Shown here: positions 53,053 to 62,365 of the stretch, in pieces
How the letters are laid out: every line of letters starts with the position of its first letter
Numbering within the stretch: the stretch's first letter is position 1
Assembly: GCA_022842935.1 (NCBI GenBank)
Contig: JALHOP010000016.1
Span: 62,001 to 126,000 of the forward strand
DNA length: 64,000 nucleotides
Direction of reading: 5' to 3'
DNA from: Myxococcota bacterium
GTDB taxonomy: Bacteria; Myxococcota; XYA12-FULL-58-9; JALHOP01
Position numbers and translations under genes: made by a program
The notes under the pieces: generated by a model
What the model was told of the DNA's origin: nothing
Seen by the model: the letters and a program-made list of their open reading frames with translations, nothing else
Databases searched by the model: none

Positions 53053-53990
53053 GCGCGTGTCAGAGCGTCAGCAATGGAATCGATGAGACCGACGCCACGC
53101 GCCCGGGTCCAGGCGATGTGATGAAAGCGGGCTTGTAGGCGTTCCTTGAGCTCACCAATCCGTCTCGCCTGCTGAGAAACCATGGACATGCGTCGACGCG
53201 CTGCCACGAACAGGCGTCGCGCTGTGCTGTCCTCTTCGGCCAGGCGCTCGATGGTCGCACGCTCCCCCTCGTCGAACACGTCCGCCGCGACGCCATTGAT
53301 GAGCACATGCGTCGAGCTCAGCTCGAGCTCGCGCTGCAAGCGGTCGGCGAGCTGCACTGCTTCGTTGACAGGAAGCTCCTCTGGCAACGTCACGATGCAA
53401 ATCGCGGTTCGGTTCGTGTCATGCAGCATGGCGTCGATGTCACGCGCACGCGCCGCGAGGGACGAACCGCGGATCATGGCCAACGCCCCCCGAGGTACGC
53501 CCAACATCGACAAGGCATGCCCCGTGGACGGCATATCGACGACGATGAGGTCGAACCGCGGCCGGCCCCCTGGGTCGCGTTCGGTCTCGAACCGCCATAA
53601 CGCATTCAAAATCGACATCTCGTCGACTGAAGGCGCTGCTTGCCACAAGCGCGCGAGCACGCGGTTCTCGGTCGCGAGCTTGACTAGTCCTTTGAGCTTC
53701 AGTGTCTCGAGCAAGTACTCTTGCAGGGCGCGACGCTCATCGAGGCGGCAAGCCCAGAGCGAGGGGAAACGTGCCGCTGCGATGATCGTTGGCTCGTGGT
53801 CCGGAGGGACGCCGTCGAGTAGCTCCCCAGCGACCGGGCGCGCACCTAGCTCGACGAGCAGCACACGCTTGCCTCCGCGCGCAGCGGCCACCGCAATAGC
53901 GGCCGCGCACGTCGACTTGCCGACACCGCCTTTGCCGGTGACCAGCACCAAGCGTTTGCCGGCCAGCACCGCCGCCATCGACTCAGTCAC
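53049..53990 (-). CDS. ArsA/Get3-type ATPase, subunit with signature lysine
   Basis: 313 residues. LVTGKGGVGKSTCAAAIAVAA is an intact deviant Walker A with signature Lys; IVVDMPSTGHALSML is switch II. The middle (KLATENRVLARLWQAAPSVDEMSILNALWRFE) is the ArsA-like helical segment. It starts 36 bases after the dnaJ stop and overlaps its ArsA-like partner at its end, so the three form an operon. A heterodimer of the two ATPases is inferred. Function in bacteria is not settled; envelope or membrane-protein biogenesis is one proposal. Confidence 0.93.
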   Translation of the reverse strand: MTESMAAVLAGKRLVLVTGKGGVGKSTCAAAIAVAAARGGKRVLLVELGARPVAGELLDGVPPDHEPTIIAAARFPSLWACRLDERRALQEYLLETLKLKGLVKLATENRVLARLWQAAPSVDEMSILNALWRFETERDPGGRPRFDLIVVDMPSTGHALSMLGVPRGALAMIRGSSLAARARDIDAMLHDTNRTAICIVTLPEELPVNEAVQLADRLQRELELSSTHVLINGVAADVFDEGERATIERLAEEDSTARRLFVAARRRMSMVSQQARRIGELKERLQARFHHIAWTRARGVGLIDSIADALTRA

Positions 53991-54026
53991 CGCGCCCCCT
54001 TGAATGTCGAAGCTAACGCGTGGCGG

Positions 54027-55097
54027 TTAAGAGAACAACCGGCGTTTCTTCGACACGATACCCGCGAACTCTTCGAGAAGCTCTCGCTGACGCGCGGTCA
54101 GGTTTTTCGGGATCTCGACGCGAAACACGACATGCAGGTCGCCGCGGCCATTGCCGCGCAAATGCGGCACGCCTTTGCGCTTGATGGTGACGACGTCGCC
54201 AAACTGGGTGCCCTTGGGGACCTCGACCGTCTCCTCGCCGTCGATGCCCTTGACGGTGATCTCACCGCCAAGCGCGGCGAGCGCCATGTTGATGGGCGTC
54301 TCAGCGATGAGCTCGTTGCCTTCACGACGCAACGTGGCGTGCGGCTTAACCTGCACGGCAACATACAAATCGCCGGGCGCGCCGCCGCGCGGGCCGGCTT
54401 CGCCTTCGCCCGCGTAACGCAGACTCATGCCGTCATCGAAGCCCGCCGGGATGCGGACCTTCACCTCACGACGGGCGCGGGTGCGGCCCGAGCCGGCGCA
54501 ATCGGCGCACGGATCGGACTGGGTCGCACCACGCCCTTGGCAGGCAGGACACGTGGTGCTGATGAGAAACAAGCCCTGACCGTGGACGATCTGACCGCGC
54601 CCCTGACAGGTCGCGCAGGTGGTGAGCTTCGAGCCCGGCGCGGCGCCGGTGCCGGTGCAGGTTTCGCAAGCGACGAGCTGGTCGACGTGGATGGTCTTCT
54701 CGGTGCCGAAGACCGCTTCTTCGAAGTCGATCGTAAGGTCGTAGCGCAGGTCCGAGCCACGTTGAGCGCCACCGCGCCGCCCGCGCTGACCAAAGCCGAA
54801 GAGGTCACCGAAGATGTCGCCGAACGAGGAGAAAATATCCTCGACGCCAACCCCCTGGAAGCCGCTGAAGCCAGAGCCCCGCAATCCGTCGAAGCCAGAG
54901 CGATCGTAGATAGACCGCTTTTGCGGATCGGAAAGGACTTCGTAAGCCTCCGAAGCCTCCTTGAACTTCTCTTCCGCATCCGGACTGGGGTTGCGGTCGG
55001 GATGGAAGTCCATGGCGAGCTTGCGGTAAGCCCGTTTGATGTCTTTGTCGCTCGCCGAGCGCTCGACACCCAAAACTTCGTAATAGTCGCGTCGCAT
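54027..55097 (-). CDS. dnaJ: DnaJ chaperone
   Basis: 356 residues, standard DnaJ length. J-domain with HPD in [10 protein letters not shown] (about residue 32-34), Gly/Phe region (residues 75-110), four zinc CxxCxGxG repeats ([32 protein letters not shown]), then the substrate-binding C-terminal domain. DnaJ stimulates Hsp70 and delivers unfolded proteins. It lies upstream of two ArsA/Get3-like ATPases rather than dnaK or grpE, an unusual setting. A good sigma-70-like promoter lies just upstream. Confidence 0.97.
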   Translation of the reverse strand: MRRDYYEVLGVERSASDKDIKRAYRKLAMDFHPDRNPSPDAEEKFKEASEAYEVLSDPQKRSIYDRSGFDGLRGSGFSGFQGVGVEDIFSSFGDIFGDLFGFGQRGRRGGAQRGSDLRYDLTIDFEEAVFGTEKTIHVDQLVACETCTGTGAAPGSKLTTCATCQGRGQIVHGQGLFLISTTCPACQGRGATQSDPCADCAGSGRTRARREVKVRIPAGFDDGMSLRYAGEGEAGPRGGAPGDLYVAVQVKPHATLRREGNELIAETPINMALAALGGEITVKGIDGEETVEVPKGTQFGDVVTIKRKGVPHLRGNGRGDLHVVFRVEIPKNLTARQRELLEEFAGIVSKKRRLFS

Positions 55098-55122
55098 GAG
55101 CGGTGTTCAAAAACCTCATCAA

Positions 55123-55150
55123 ATTAGAGATTCGCTAAGCAGCTTGTCAA
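55123..55150 (-). promoter_or_regulatory. Sigma-70-like promoter for dnaJ
   Basis: On the minus strand, -35 TTGACA (55150-55145) and -10 TCTAAT (55128-55123) with a 16-base spacer. The -35 is consensus and the -10 matches 5 of 6. The dnaJ ATG is at 55097, leaving about a 20-base leader. No CIRCE heat-shock repeat is seen. Confidence 0.6.
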
Positions 55151-55160
55151 GGATCTGTAA

Positions 55161-55188
55161 TTGCGGCTGTCGCCGGGCAGGGTATACA
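55161..55188 (+). promoter_or_regulatory. Sigma-70-like promoter for the PilZ-GNAT gene
   Basis: TTGCGG (55161-55166) and TATACA (55183-55188) with a 16-base spacer. It sits back-to-back with the dnaJ promoter. A start near 55195 leaves about 38 bases to the GTG at 55233, which has GGAGA at 55222-55226; this supports that GTG over the TTG at 55161. Confidence 0.5.
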
Positions 55189-55232
55189 CATCGCTACTTG
55201 GCTTGTCGCTGCCCGAGACCTGGAGAATCGAC

Positions 55233-57218
55233 GTGAAAGCGGAATCGCCCGGCCGGGTTTCAGGAAACGACCGTCGCGAGCTCGAGCGCGTAACCCTCGC
55301 CGGGGACCATTTCGTGCTTGTCGCCCTGCCCTCTGGCGAAGAGCGCCTCGAGCCGCTGCTCGACCTCGGTCCCCACGGCGTCGCGATCCTCCTGCGCACC
55401 CAACGCGCAGATATCGCGCCGGGAGCGTTCTTGCCGCGGGTCCGCTTCTTCGTGAAGGGCGAATGCACCCTCCAATGTCAGGCCACGGTCCGCGATGTCA
55501 GCCAGATGCCGCTGGAAGACGGCGGCTTCGGCCTCAAGGTCGGCATGCGACTCGAGCTGCTCGACAGCCCCGAGCCGTCGCAGCCGGTCGTCGACACCTA
55601 CAGCGACGCCGCGATCGTCGCCGACACGGTGACGAACCTCGTCCGCGCCAAGGCGACGCTGCGGGTGCATGCCACAGGCGACAACAATCCGCGTGGCCTC
55701 GCGACTGTCGAGATCACCCGATTCTCCCGTGAGCTCGGTGAGCTCTCGGTGCGCGTCACCGAAGGCGAGTCGACCGCGCTCGAGACCGGCGCCACCTGCG
55801 AGCTGCGTGGCGAGTCATATGGCACGCGTTTGTCCCTCGTCGCCAAGCTCACCGAAAACGGCGGTGTATCGCTGCGCTTCGACTTGCCGACGCGACTCGC
55901 GGTTTGGCGTCATCGCGTCGGCGGCCGAGTGCGCACCTTGCCGCCGAATCTCGAGGTAAGCTTCGAGTCGCCGTTCACCAAAACCATGCGTCAGCGCCCG
56001 CTCGTCGACCTGTCCGCGCGAGGCCTTGCTTTCTCTGGCGCTGCTGATGACGGCCTCATCGTCGGCATGTTGCTTCCAACGGTCGTCGTGAGCCTGCCCT
56101 CTGGAACCGTCCACGCGCGTGGCGTCGTGCGCAATGTTCGCCCAAGCGGATCGACCGTCATGGTGGGTATCGAGTTCGTTTCGATGCCCGACGCGAGCGG
56201 CAAGGTGCTCGAGGCGTTCGTCGACAGCAACCTGCATCCTCAGGTCCGCCCGGCGACCGTCGGGGACATCCCCCGCCTTTGGCCGGTTTTCGAGAAATGC
56301 GGCATGTTCGCGCGCTCTCACGCGGCGATGACGCCGACGATCGCCAAGATCGAGCCGGTGCGGCGCAACTTGCTCAGCCGAGCGCGCGACCTCGTCATCC
56401 ATGTGGTGGGCGGCGGCGACGACACCATCTACGGAACCGCCGAGCTCCTCCGTACCTACAACGCGACGTGGAGCATGCAACACGTCTGTGTTGGTGAGAC
56501 CAGCCAGTCTCTCACCGCCGATCAGCTGGTGGTGCCACTCGTCGAAGCGGCCTTGCGTCGCAAGGACTTCGCCCATCTGCACGCGCTCGTCGATCCGGAG
56601 CGTTCGCGCATGGGTCTTGCGCGCCTGCGCGCCATGCCGCCTGACGAAAACGGAATCTACTGGGTAGAACGTGTTCTCTTTGGTGAGCCGCAACGACCCA
56701 CAAGCTCCGTGCATGACGTGCAAGATGCGGCCACCGGCGACCTCGAATGGATCGCCGAGCGAGCCCGCGAAGTCGTTCGTCCGCTTGAGCGGAGTGCATT
56801 CGACATGGGAAATCCCGATGATCTCCGCCTGAACAAGGTCCACCGTCTCTACGGCAACGTCGGCATCGTCCGTCAGCGCCTGGTGCGCATGTCATTTAGC
56901 CCGAGTGGCCCCAATGGCTTCGCGCTGGTCGAGGTGACGACCCAGGGCGTTTCTTTCCCTGGCTACACCGAGCTCGCCCGGCTCTACCCGACGCGCAAAG
57001 ACGCGCCGGCTCGACGCGACGCTTTGGTCGCTCTCGCTCACGATGCCATCCGCGTTCATCGCGAACACCGCGTCGATCGAACACAGATCTTGGTCGATAC
57101 AAAGGACGCGCCTGTCCTCGAAGAGGCCGGTTTCGTGAGAGTCGGGACGCGCATCGAGATGATCGCCTCGCGCAACGGTGCATCGCAGATTGTGAACTTC
57201 ATCAATCTGCTCGCCTAG
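55233..57218 (+). CDS. PilZ-type protein fused to a GNAT-like C-terminal domain
   Basis: 661 residues from the GTG at 55233 (GGAGA at 55222-55226). The N-terminal part has PilZ-like elements: RRELERVTL and LDLGPHGVAILL. A second PilZ-like module spans about residues 225-340 (LDLSARGLAFSG-type VDLSARGLAFSG, VGIEFVSM). From about 360 to the end the sequence has the pattern of a GNAT acetyltransferase fold (RPATVGDIPRLW.. near the start, then ALVEVTTQGVSFPGYTELARL). The RxxxR c-di-GMP motif is weaker than in canonical PilZ, so ligand binding is uncertain. Fusion of a surface-signalling module to an acyltransferase is unusual. The Asp/Ser-Gly motif is intact in both PilZ-like modules except D-x-S (Gly) in the first. 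Confidence 0.85.
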   Translation: MKAESPGRVSGNDRRELERVTLAGDHFVLVALPSGEERLEPLLDLGPHGVAILLRTQRADIAPGAFLPRVRFFVKGECTLQCQATVRDVSQMPLEDGGFGLKVGMRLELLDSPEPSQPVVDTYSDAAIVADTVTNLVRAKATLRVHATGDNNPRGLATVEITRFSRELGELSVRVTEGESTALETGATCELRGESYGTRLSLVAKLTENGGVSLRFDLPTRLAVWRHRVGGRVRTLPPNLEVSFESPFTKTMRQRPLVDLSARGLAFSGAADDGLIVGMLLPTVVVSLPSGTVHARGVVRNVRPSGSTVMVGIEFVSMPDASGKVLEAFVDSNLHPQVRPATVGDIPRLWPVFEKCGMFARSHAAMTPTIAKIEPVRRNLLSRARDLVIHVVGGGDDTIYGTAELLRTYNATWSMQHVCVGETSQSLTADQLVVPLVEAALRRKDFAHLHALVDPERSRMGLARLRAMPPDENGIYWVERVLFGEPQRPTSSVHDVQDAATGDLEWIAERAREVVRPLERSAFDMGNPDDLRLNKVHRLYGNVGIVRQRLVRMSFSPSGPNGFALVEVTTQGVSFPGYTELARLYPTRKDAPARRDALVALAHDAIRVHREHRVDRTQILVDTKDAPVLEEAGFVRVGTRIEMIASRNGASQIVNFINLLA

Positions 57219-57237
57219 GCGAGGTGCGCGAATCGCT

Positions 57238-58395
57238 CTAGCCGCTCGCACCCTGCTTGGGCGGCACTTTCGGAGGGTCCTGGGTGCGCTGCCCGAGCAT
57301 CCAGCCAGCGTAGAGCGCGAGCGCCACGAGGACCGCCATGAGCATCGGCACGACCATGCGCCGACGGCGCGCGATTTCGATGCGCTGCGTAAGGGACATC
57401 CCAACCGGTGACTCGTAGGCCGGGGCATTGAAGGTCTTGGTGGTCGGACCGATGCGCGGCGACGCCATGCTGACGCTCATCCCAGTGACCGCGCGCGCGA
57501 AGCGACCGAGCGCGTCGGCGTCAACACGAATGCCCGACTCCACCATGTAGGTTTTGAGGTCGCGGTACAGCGCCACTGCATCTCGAGGTCGCTTGCGCTG
57601 CTTCATGTGCAGAGCGCGCGAAAGAAGCGCCGACAGTCCCGCGTCGACCTCGGGGTTGACCTTGTGCGCCGGCACGATGCGCGGCGGGATGGCCCCGTAG
57701 GCAAGGTCCGCCTCCGAAATCCCATCGTAGACGCGCCGGCCCGTGATCATCTCGTAGAGTGAGCAGCCGAGGCCCCAGAGATCGACGCGCTGGTCGAGCG
57801 GCGCCCCCGCGATGACCTCGGGCGGCATGTAGCCAATCTTGCCCTTCAGCATGCGCTGCTCTTCGTGCGCCTCGAGAAACTTGACGCGCGCCACGCCAAA
57901 GTCGCCGAGCTTCACCTTGCCGTCGAAGGTCACATAGATGTTCGATGGCGTGACGTCGCGGTGGATCATCTCCATGCTCTCGCCGCCGGGCGAGCGCGCC
58001 CGGTGGACGTAGTCGAGCCCGCGAAGGACCTGCAACCCGACGAAGACCGCGAGGTCGGTCGGAAATCGCAAGCGTCGCGCGCGAAGACGCGTGAGGAGCT
58101 GCGCGAGATCCAGCCCCCAGACGTACTCCATGGCGATGTAGGCCTGCTCGTCGACGATCCCTGATTCGTAGACGCGCACGAGGTTCGGATGCCGAAGGAA
58201 CTTCGCGATGTCCGCCTCGGTCATGAACATGTCGACCTGCTGCGTGTCGCGGGTAAGCGCGGAGTGAAGACGCTTCACGGCCAGGTCGAAGGCGTAGGTC
58301 TGCGGATCGGGCCCGATGGTGGCGCGAAAAATCTCCGCCATGCCTCCTTGTCCGATTTTTTCGTGGAGCCAGAAGCGGCCGAAGCGCTGGGCCAT
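57238..58395 (-). CDS. Membrane serine/threonine protein kinase
   Basis: 385 residues. Gly loop IGQGGMAEIFRA, Lys41, alpha-C Glu about 60, catalytic loop MIHRDVTPSNIYV (HRD 145-147), DFG 165-167 and MPPEVIAG. All catalytic residues are present, so it should be active. A single membrane helix (about residues 345-366, VVPMLMAVLVALALYAGWML) near the C-terminus separates a cytoplasmic kinase from a short outer tail of about 18 residues, so there is no large sensor. RDVTP is the myxobacterial loop variant. Converges with the PilZ-GNAT gene, with 19 bases between. Confidence 0.95.
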   Translation of the reverse strand: MAQRFGRFWLHEKIGQGGMAEIFRATIGPDPQTYAFDLAVKRLHSALTRDTQQVDMFMTEADIAKFLRHPNLVRVYESGIVDEQAYIAMEYVWGLDLAQLLTRLRARRLRFPTDLAVFVGLQVLRGLDYVHRARSPGGESMEMIHRDVTPSNIYVTFDGKVKLGDFGVARVKFLEAHEEQRMLKGKIGYMPPEVIAGAPLDQRVDLWGLGCSLYEMITGRRVYDGISEADLAYGAIPPRIVPAHKVNPEVDAGLSALLSRALHMKQRKRPRDAVALYRDLKTYMVESGIRVDADALGRFARAVTGMSVSMASPRIGPTTKTFNAPAYESPVGMSLTQRIEIARRRRMVVPMLMAVLVALALYAGWMLGQRTQDPPKVPPKQGASG

Positions 58396-58564
58396 CGCGC
58401 GGTCGAAAGTAGCACCTCCACTCGGGTAACAGCCAATTATCCCGCCGAGGCCGTTGACGAGCCCGGCGTCGCCCGCGACGGGCTGCGGGAAAGGCCCACT
58501 CTTGAACCCTCACGTGGCAAAAGGCCCTTGACCTGCCGCCCCCCGCCGATGAATCTCGCGCCCG

Positions 58565-59602
58565 ATGAAACCGCCGGTTCTGCAAACGCAGTGGTACAAT
58601 CGCGCAAACTTCGATCCCAACGGCTCGCACGACCAAGTCGAAGCCTACTACTTCCAGGCTCATGACCCAGCCACCGGACGGGCGCTGTGGGTTCGCCTGT
58701 CACTTGCTGGCGACAACGATCGCCGCGGTGGGTGTGTCGCCGCAGTGTTCATCGACCCGGTGACGGGCAAGCACTACATGGCGAGTAACCGTTTCGATCG
58801 CAGCCGCCTGTTGCTCGACCCGGAGCGTCCGGGCGCCGGCATCGGCGAGAGCAGCATCGAGGACGGCTGGGTGAACGGCATCGTCCGCGGGAACGGATTC
58901 ATCCTCAACTGGAACCTGCAACTCACCGAGCTGATGCCAGCGTACATGCCCCTGCCCTCTCGCCGCCTCTACCAAGGCGCGATTTTGCCGGCAAAGTGGG
59001 TGAGCTCGATGCCGCTCGCCAAGGCGTCCGGCACCATCGAGGCGTGGACCGACGCAACCCACGAGTACGGTCACACCCGCGATGCCCGTGAAAACGAGAT
59101 CCGTGTCGACGGCTGGAACGCAACCGTGGGGCACGTCTGGGGCACGCAGTACCCCGATCGGTTCGCGTGGCTGCATTGCAGCCACTTCTATGACGAGCAC
59201 GAGCCAGCGACGTTCGAGCTCTATGGAGCCGACTTCAAGCTCGGCGGCGCGCTGCACGTCCCAACGACCCTCGGCCGACTTCAGATCGGCGAACAGTTCT
59301 ATCGCTTCGACACCTTCCGCTCGCTGCTCGGCGCCGAGTCGTCGTTCGGCCCCGACCGCTGGGTCTTCGAGCTCGACGGTCCCGACGGCTCATTGCGTGG
59401 CCGCGCGACCGCGCATCGTGCCTACGGAATGGTGCTCGACGGTCCCAAAGGCAAAAACACGCATGCGGCCATCTCACCGGTCGCAGACCTCGAGCTCACG
59501 CTGCGTCCGCGCGTCGGCATTCAGCGCCAGCTCTCGAGCCACGCAGCCGTGCTAGAGGTTGGCCAGTTCGGTGACCGCGGTGGCATCGACGTCGTGCTTT
59601 AG
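58565..59602 (+). CDS. Lipocalin/AttH-like protein (tocopherol-cyclase-like fold)
   Basis: 345 residues, no signal. Two halves of beta-sheet: an N-terminal WYNRANFD..QVEAYYFQAHDPATGRALWVRLSL part, and a second part with the motif VGHVWGTQYPDRFAWLHCSHF (about residues 188-208), typical of AttH/hydroxyneurosporene-synthase and tocopherol-cyclase-like proteins. These bind or convert hydrophobic substrates. No partner gene suggests a pathway. Its stop is 15 bases from the convergent EI24 gene. The family is by pattern; function unknown. Confidence 0.85.
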   Translation: MKPPVLQTQWYNRANFDPNGSHDQVEAYYFQAHDPATGRALWVRLSLAGDNDRRGGCVAAVFIDPVTGKHYMASNRFDRSRLLLDPERPGAGIGESSIEDGWVNGIVRGNGFILNWNLQLTELMPAYMPLPSRRLYQGAILPAKWVSSMPLAKASGTIEAWTDATHEYGHTRDARENEIRVDGWNATVGHVWGTQYPDRFAWLHCSHFYDEHEPATFELYGADFKLGGALHVPTTLGRLQIGEQFYRFDTFRSLLGAESSFGPDRWVFELDGPDGSLRGRATAHRAYGMVLDGPKGKNTHAAISPVADLELTLRPRVGIQRQLSSHAAVLEVGQFGDRGGIDVVL

Positions 59603-59617
59603 CCCGAAAGCGGTGAG

Positions 59618-60466
59618 TCAGCCCGCGTCGCGCGGTAGCTCGAAAGGTTTCACGCTCACGCGACCGCTCGCCACGAGGTCACAATAGAGAAGCGTGCCCC
59701 CGACCGTCGCGAAGGGCAGCACGAAAAAACCTGCTCCTGGAATGACGAGCAGCAACAAGGTCGTAGCCCCGAAGCCGAGCGCTATCGCACCATTTTGGCG
59801 AACCACGCGCCAGCGTCCGCCATAGTTGACGAATCTACGTGTGAGCGGCAGGCCCACGAACTCGTGCGCCGCAAGCATGGCCGCGAACGTGTAGCTCAAG
59901 ACACTGGCCGGGATGGTCCCGACGCCAGGAATGAGCCCGAGCAAGAAGAGCGGGACGTATACGCTCACCGAAGTGAGCACCCCCCAGAAGAGGTCGGAGA
60001 GCCCCATCAAGATGGCGCGCGTGATCCGCGATGCGCTGAGCGGTAGCTCGGGTGTACCGACGACGATGCTCTCGACCTTCTCCGAGAGCGTGTCGAGGAA
60101 GGGGCTCGCGAGCGCCTGGCCCACCAGCACGAGCGCGACACCAGACAACCCCACGGCGATCAGGATCATCACGGTCCACATGATCCAGGTCAAAAGCGTC
60201 ACGAGCCCAGCAGCGAACTCCGACTGCACCGCAAACGTACTCGCGAGATAGGTGCCAGCGGTCGCGAGCAGTGGTTTGACCAGCGCGACCGCGCCAGCGG
60301 CGAGCAACACGAAGACAACGATATCGACCAGCACGATCCACAAGCAAACACGCCACAGCTTGTGGGCGCGGATGAATGCGAAACCCTCGAAAGGATAGGA
60401 AAGGCCGGCAATAAATCGCCCGACGATGCCCGTTGGTAACTGGCGGGGACGGCGCGGCTCAAGCAT
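59618..60466 (-). CDS. EI24/CysZ-like membrane protein
   Basis: 282 residues with about six membrane helices. The N-terminal GLSYPFEGFAFIRAHKLWR and the middle GQALASPFLDTLSEKVESIV match the EI24/CysZ family; GLIPGVGTIPASVLSYTFAAMLAAHEFVGLPLTRR is the conserved later part. CysZ transports sulfate in some bacteria, other members are of unknown role. It is head-to-head with the homocysteine methyltransferase gene, with starts 14 bases apart. Sulfur metabolism is a tempting link for the pair, but the divergent layout is the only evidence. Confidence 0.9.
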   Translation of the reverse strand: MLEPRRPRQLPTGIVGRFIAGLSYPFEGFAFIRAHKLWRVCLWIVLVDIVVFVLLAAGAVALVKPLLATAGTYLASTFAVQSEFAAGLVTLLTWIMWTVMILIAVGLSGVALVLVGQALASPFLDTLSEKVESIVVGTPELPLSASRITRAILMGLSDLFWGVLTSVSVYVPLFLLGLIPGVGTIPASVLSYTFAAMLAAHEFVGLPLTRRFVNYGGRWRVVRQNGAIALGFGATTLLLLVIPGAGFFVLPFATVGGTLLYCDLVASGRVSVKPFELPRDAG

Positions 60467-60480
60467 GCTGTGGTTCCATC

Positions 60481-62340
60481 GTGAAACGACCTTTCATGCA
60501 AGCTGTAGAGGCCGGCGGCCTCACCGCTGACGGCGCCATCGGGAGCCTCCTTTACGAGCGCGGTGTCTTCGCCAACCGGAACTTCGAAGAAGTCAACCTC
60601 GCCCAGCCCGAGCTGGTGAAGAAGGTGCACCGCGACTACCTCGCGGCAGGCGCGGACATCATCGAGACGAACACCTACGGCGCCAATCGTCTGCGCCTGT
60701 CGCGCTCGAGCCTCGCTGCCCAGACGGCTCGCATCAACCGCGCGGGTGTGGCCCTTGCGCGCGAGGTTGCCGGCAATGAAGCCTACGTCGCGGGCTCCAT
60801 CGGTCCGTCCGGGCTCGCGGCCGGCGAGCTGCGTCGCGGAGAAAAAGAGGTACGAACCGCTTTCGCGGAACAGGCCTACTTGTTGTCCCAGGAAGGGGTC
60901 GACCTCATCGTCATCGAGACCTTCGGTTCCGTCGCCGAGTTGCGGATGGCCATCGAAGCGGCGCGCGGACAAACCTCACTACCCATCGTGGCGCAGGTCG
61001 CGGTCACCGATGAAGGCACGGTGAGCGACGGTACTGCCCCAGACGATCTCGCGCGCGAGATGCAGCAATGGGGTGCGTCCATCGTTGGGGCCAACTGTAA
61101 TGGCCCCGACCTCGTGTTCGAGCTGGTCGAGAAGATGGTCGCCACCGGCATCCCCGTGTGCGCCATGCCGAACGCGGGTCGACCACGAAAAATCGAGGAC
61201 CGACTCATTTACTTTGCGACACCGGAGAACTTTGGCGTCTATGCCCGCCGCATGTTCAAGGCCGGAGTGAAGATCGTCGGTGGCTGCTGCGGAACCAATC
61301 CCGATCACGTCGCCCGCATCGCTTCAGCCGCCCGCATGGTTGTGCCGCGCAGCGAATCGCGCTCGGTCATCGAGGTCGCCCCGGTGGTCAAGCCCGACAC
61401 GACGCCGGTGGCTGCGCGCAGCCAGTTTGGCGGCATGCTTGGCAAGCGTTTCGTTTTCAGCGTCGAAGTCAATCCCAACCCCGGCCTGTCGGTCGATGCC
61501 TCACTCGAAGCCGCTCGCATGCTGGTTTCCGCCGGAGCAGACGTCATCAACATCGCGGACGGCCCTCGCGCCACCGCGCGTATGAGCAACATGGCGCTCG
61601 CGGTGCGCATGCAAGAGACCGTCGGGGTCGAGACCCTCATGCACGTCTGCGCCCGTGACCGGAATCTGCTCGGCCTGCAGGCTCATCTCTTGGGTGCGCA
61701 CACACTGGGTGTGCGCAATCTCGTGCTCATCACTGGCGATCCACCCAAGCTCGGCGACTACCCAGACGCGACCGCCGTCTACGACGTCGATTCGATTGGC
61801 CTCATCCGCATGGCCGACGGCTTCAATCGTGGGCTCGACCCTTCCGGCAAGGAGCTGGGCGAACGCACGCGCTTCGTCATTGCAACTGGCGCCGAACCCG
61901 CCGCCGCGGACTTCGAGCGCGAGATGAACCGCTTGAAGCGCAAGGTGGCCGCTGGAGCCGACCTCGTGATGACCCAGCCCGTGTACGACCCTCGGCACTT
62001 GGACCGCCTACTCGCGGCTATGGTGGGTCTCGACGTGCCGGTGCTCGTGGGTATCCTTCCGTTGTCGAGCTCACGCAACGCCGAGTTCCTCCACAAAGAG
62101 GTTCCGGGCATGCAAATCCCGGATGCCATCCGTGAGCGCATGCGCAAAGCGGGCAAGGGTGACGACGCGAGACGCGAAGGTATCGCCATCGCGTGCGAGG
62201 CCCTCGAAGCGCTGCGTGAGCGCGTGGCTGGGGCCTACATCATGCCCCCGCTCGGCCGCTATGACATGGCCGCAGAGATCATCAATCGCTTCACGACCGA
62301 TCGCCACATCGGCGTGGCCGCATCCGCTCGAGCGGGTTAG
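60481..62340 (+). CDS. Bifunctional homocysteine S-methyltransferase / methylenetetrahydrofolate reductase
   Basis: 619 residues from a GTG at 60481 (MKRPFMQAVEAGGLTADGAI); an ATG at 60496 is an alternative. The N-terminal half (about 1-300) is a methionine-synthase-type barrel: DGAIGSLLYERG, GANCNGPDL and GGCCGTNPDH, whose three Cys bind zinc for the thiol. The C-terminal half (about 325-615) is MetF-like: FSVEVNPNPG, LMHVCARDRN, LITGDPPKLGDYP and ADLVMTQPVYDP. The order is as in Bacillus YitJ: it makes 5-methyltetrahydrofolate and methylates homocysteine. The cobalamin domain of MetH is absent. Confidence 0.94.
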   Translation: MKRPFMQAVEAGGLTADGAIGSLLYERGVFANRNFEEVNLAQPELVKKVHRDYLAAGADIIETNTYGANRLRLSRSSLAAQTARINRAGVALAREVAGNEAYVAGSIGPSGLAAGELRRGEKEVRTAFAEQAYLLSQEGVDLIVIETFGSVAELRMAIEAARGQTSLPIVAQVAVTDEGTVSDGTAPDDLAREMQQWGASIVGANCNGPDLVFELVEKMVATGIPVCAMPNAGRPRKIEDRLIYFATPENFGVYARRMFKAGVKIVGGCCGTNPDHVARIASAARMVVPRSESRSVIEVAPVVKPDTTPVAARSQFGGMLGKRFVFSVEVNPNPGLSVDASLEAARMLVSAGADVINIADGPRATARMSNMALAVRMQETVGVETLMHVCARDRNLLGLQAHLLGAHTLGVRNLVLITGDPPKLGDYPDATAVYDVDSIGLIRMADGFNRGLDPSGKELGERTRFVIATGAEPAAADFEREMNRLKRKVAAGADLVMTQPVYDPRHLDRLLAAMVGLDVPVLVGILPLSSSRNAEFLHKEVPGMQIPDAIRERMRKAGKGDDARREGIAIACEALEALRERVAGAYIMPPLGRYDMAAEIINRFTTDRHIGVAASARAG

Positions 62341-62365
62341 GCGCGTCGCCGCTTCGATAACGCCG

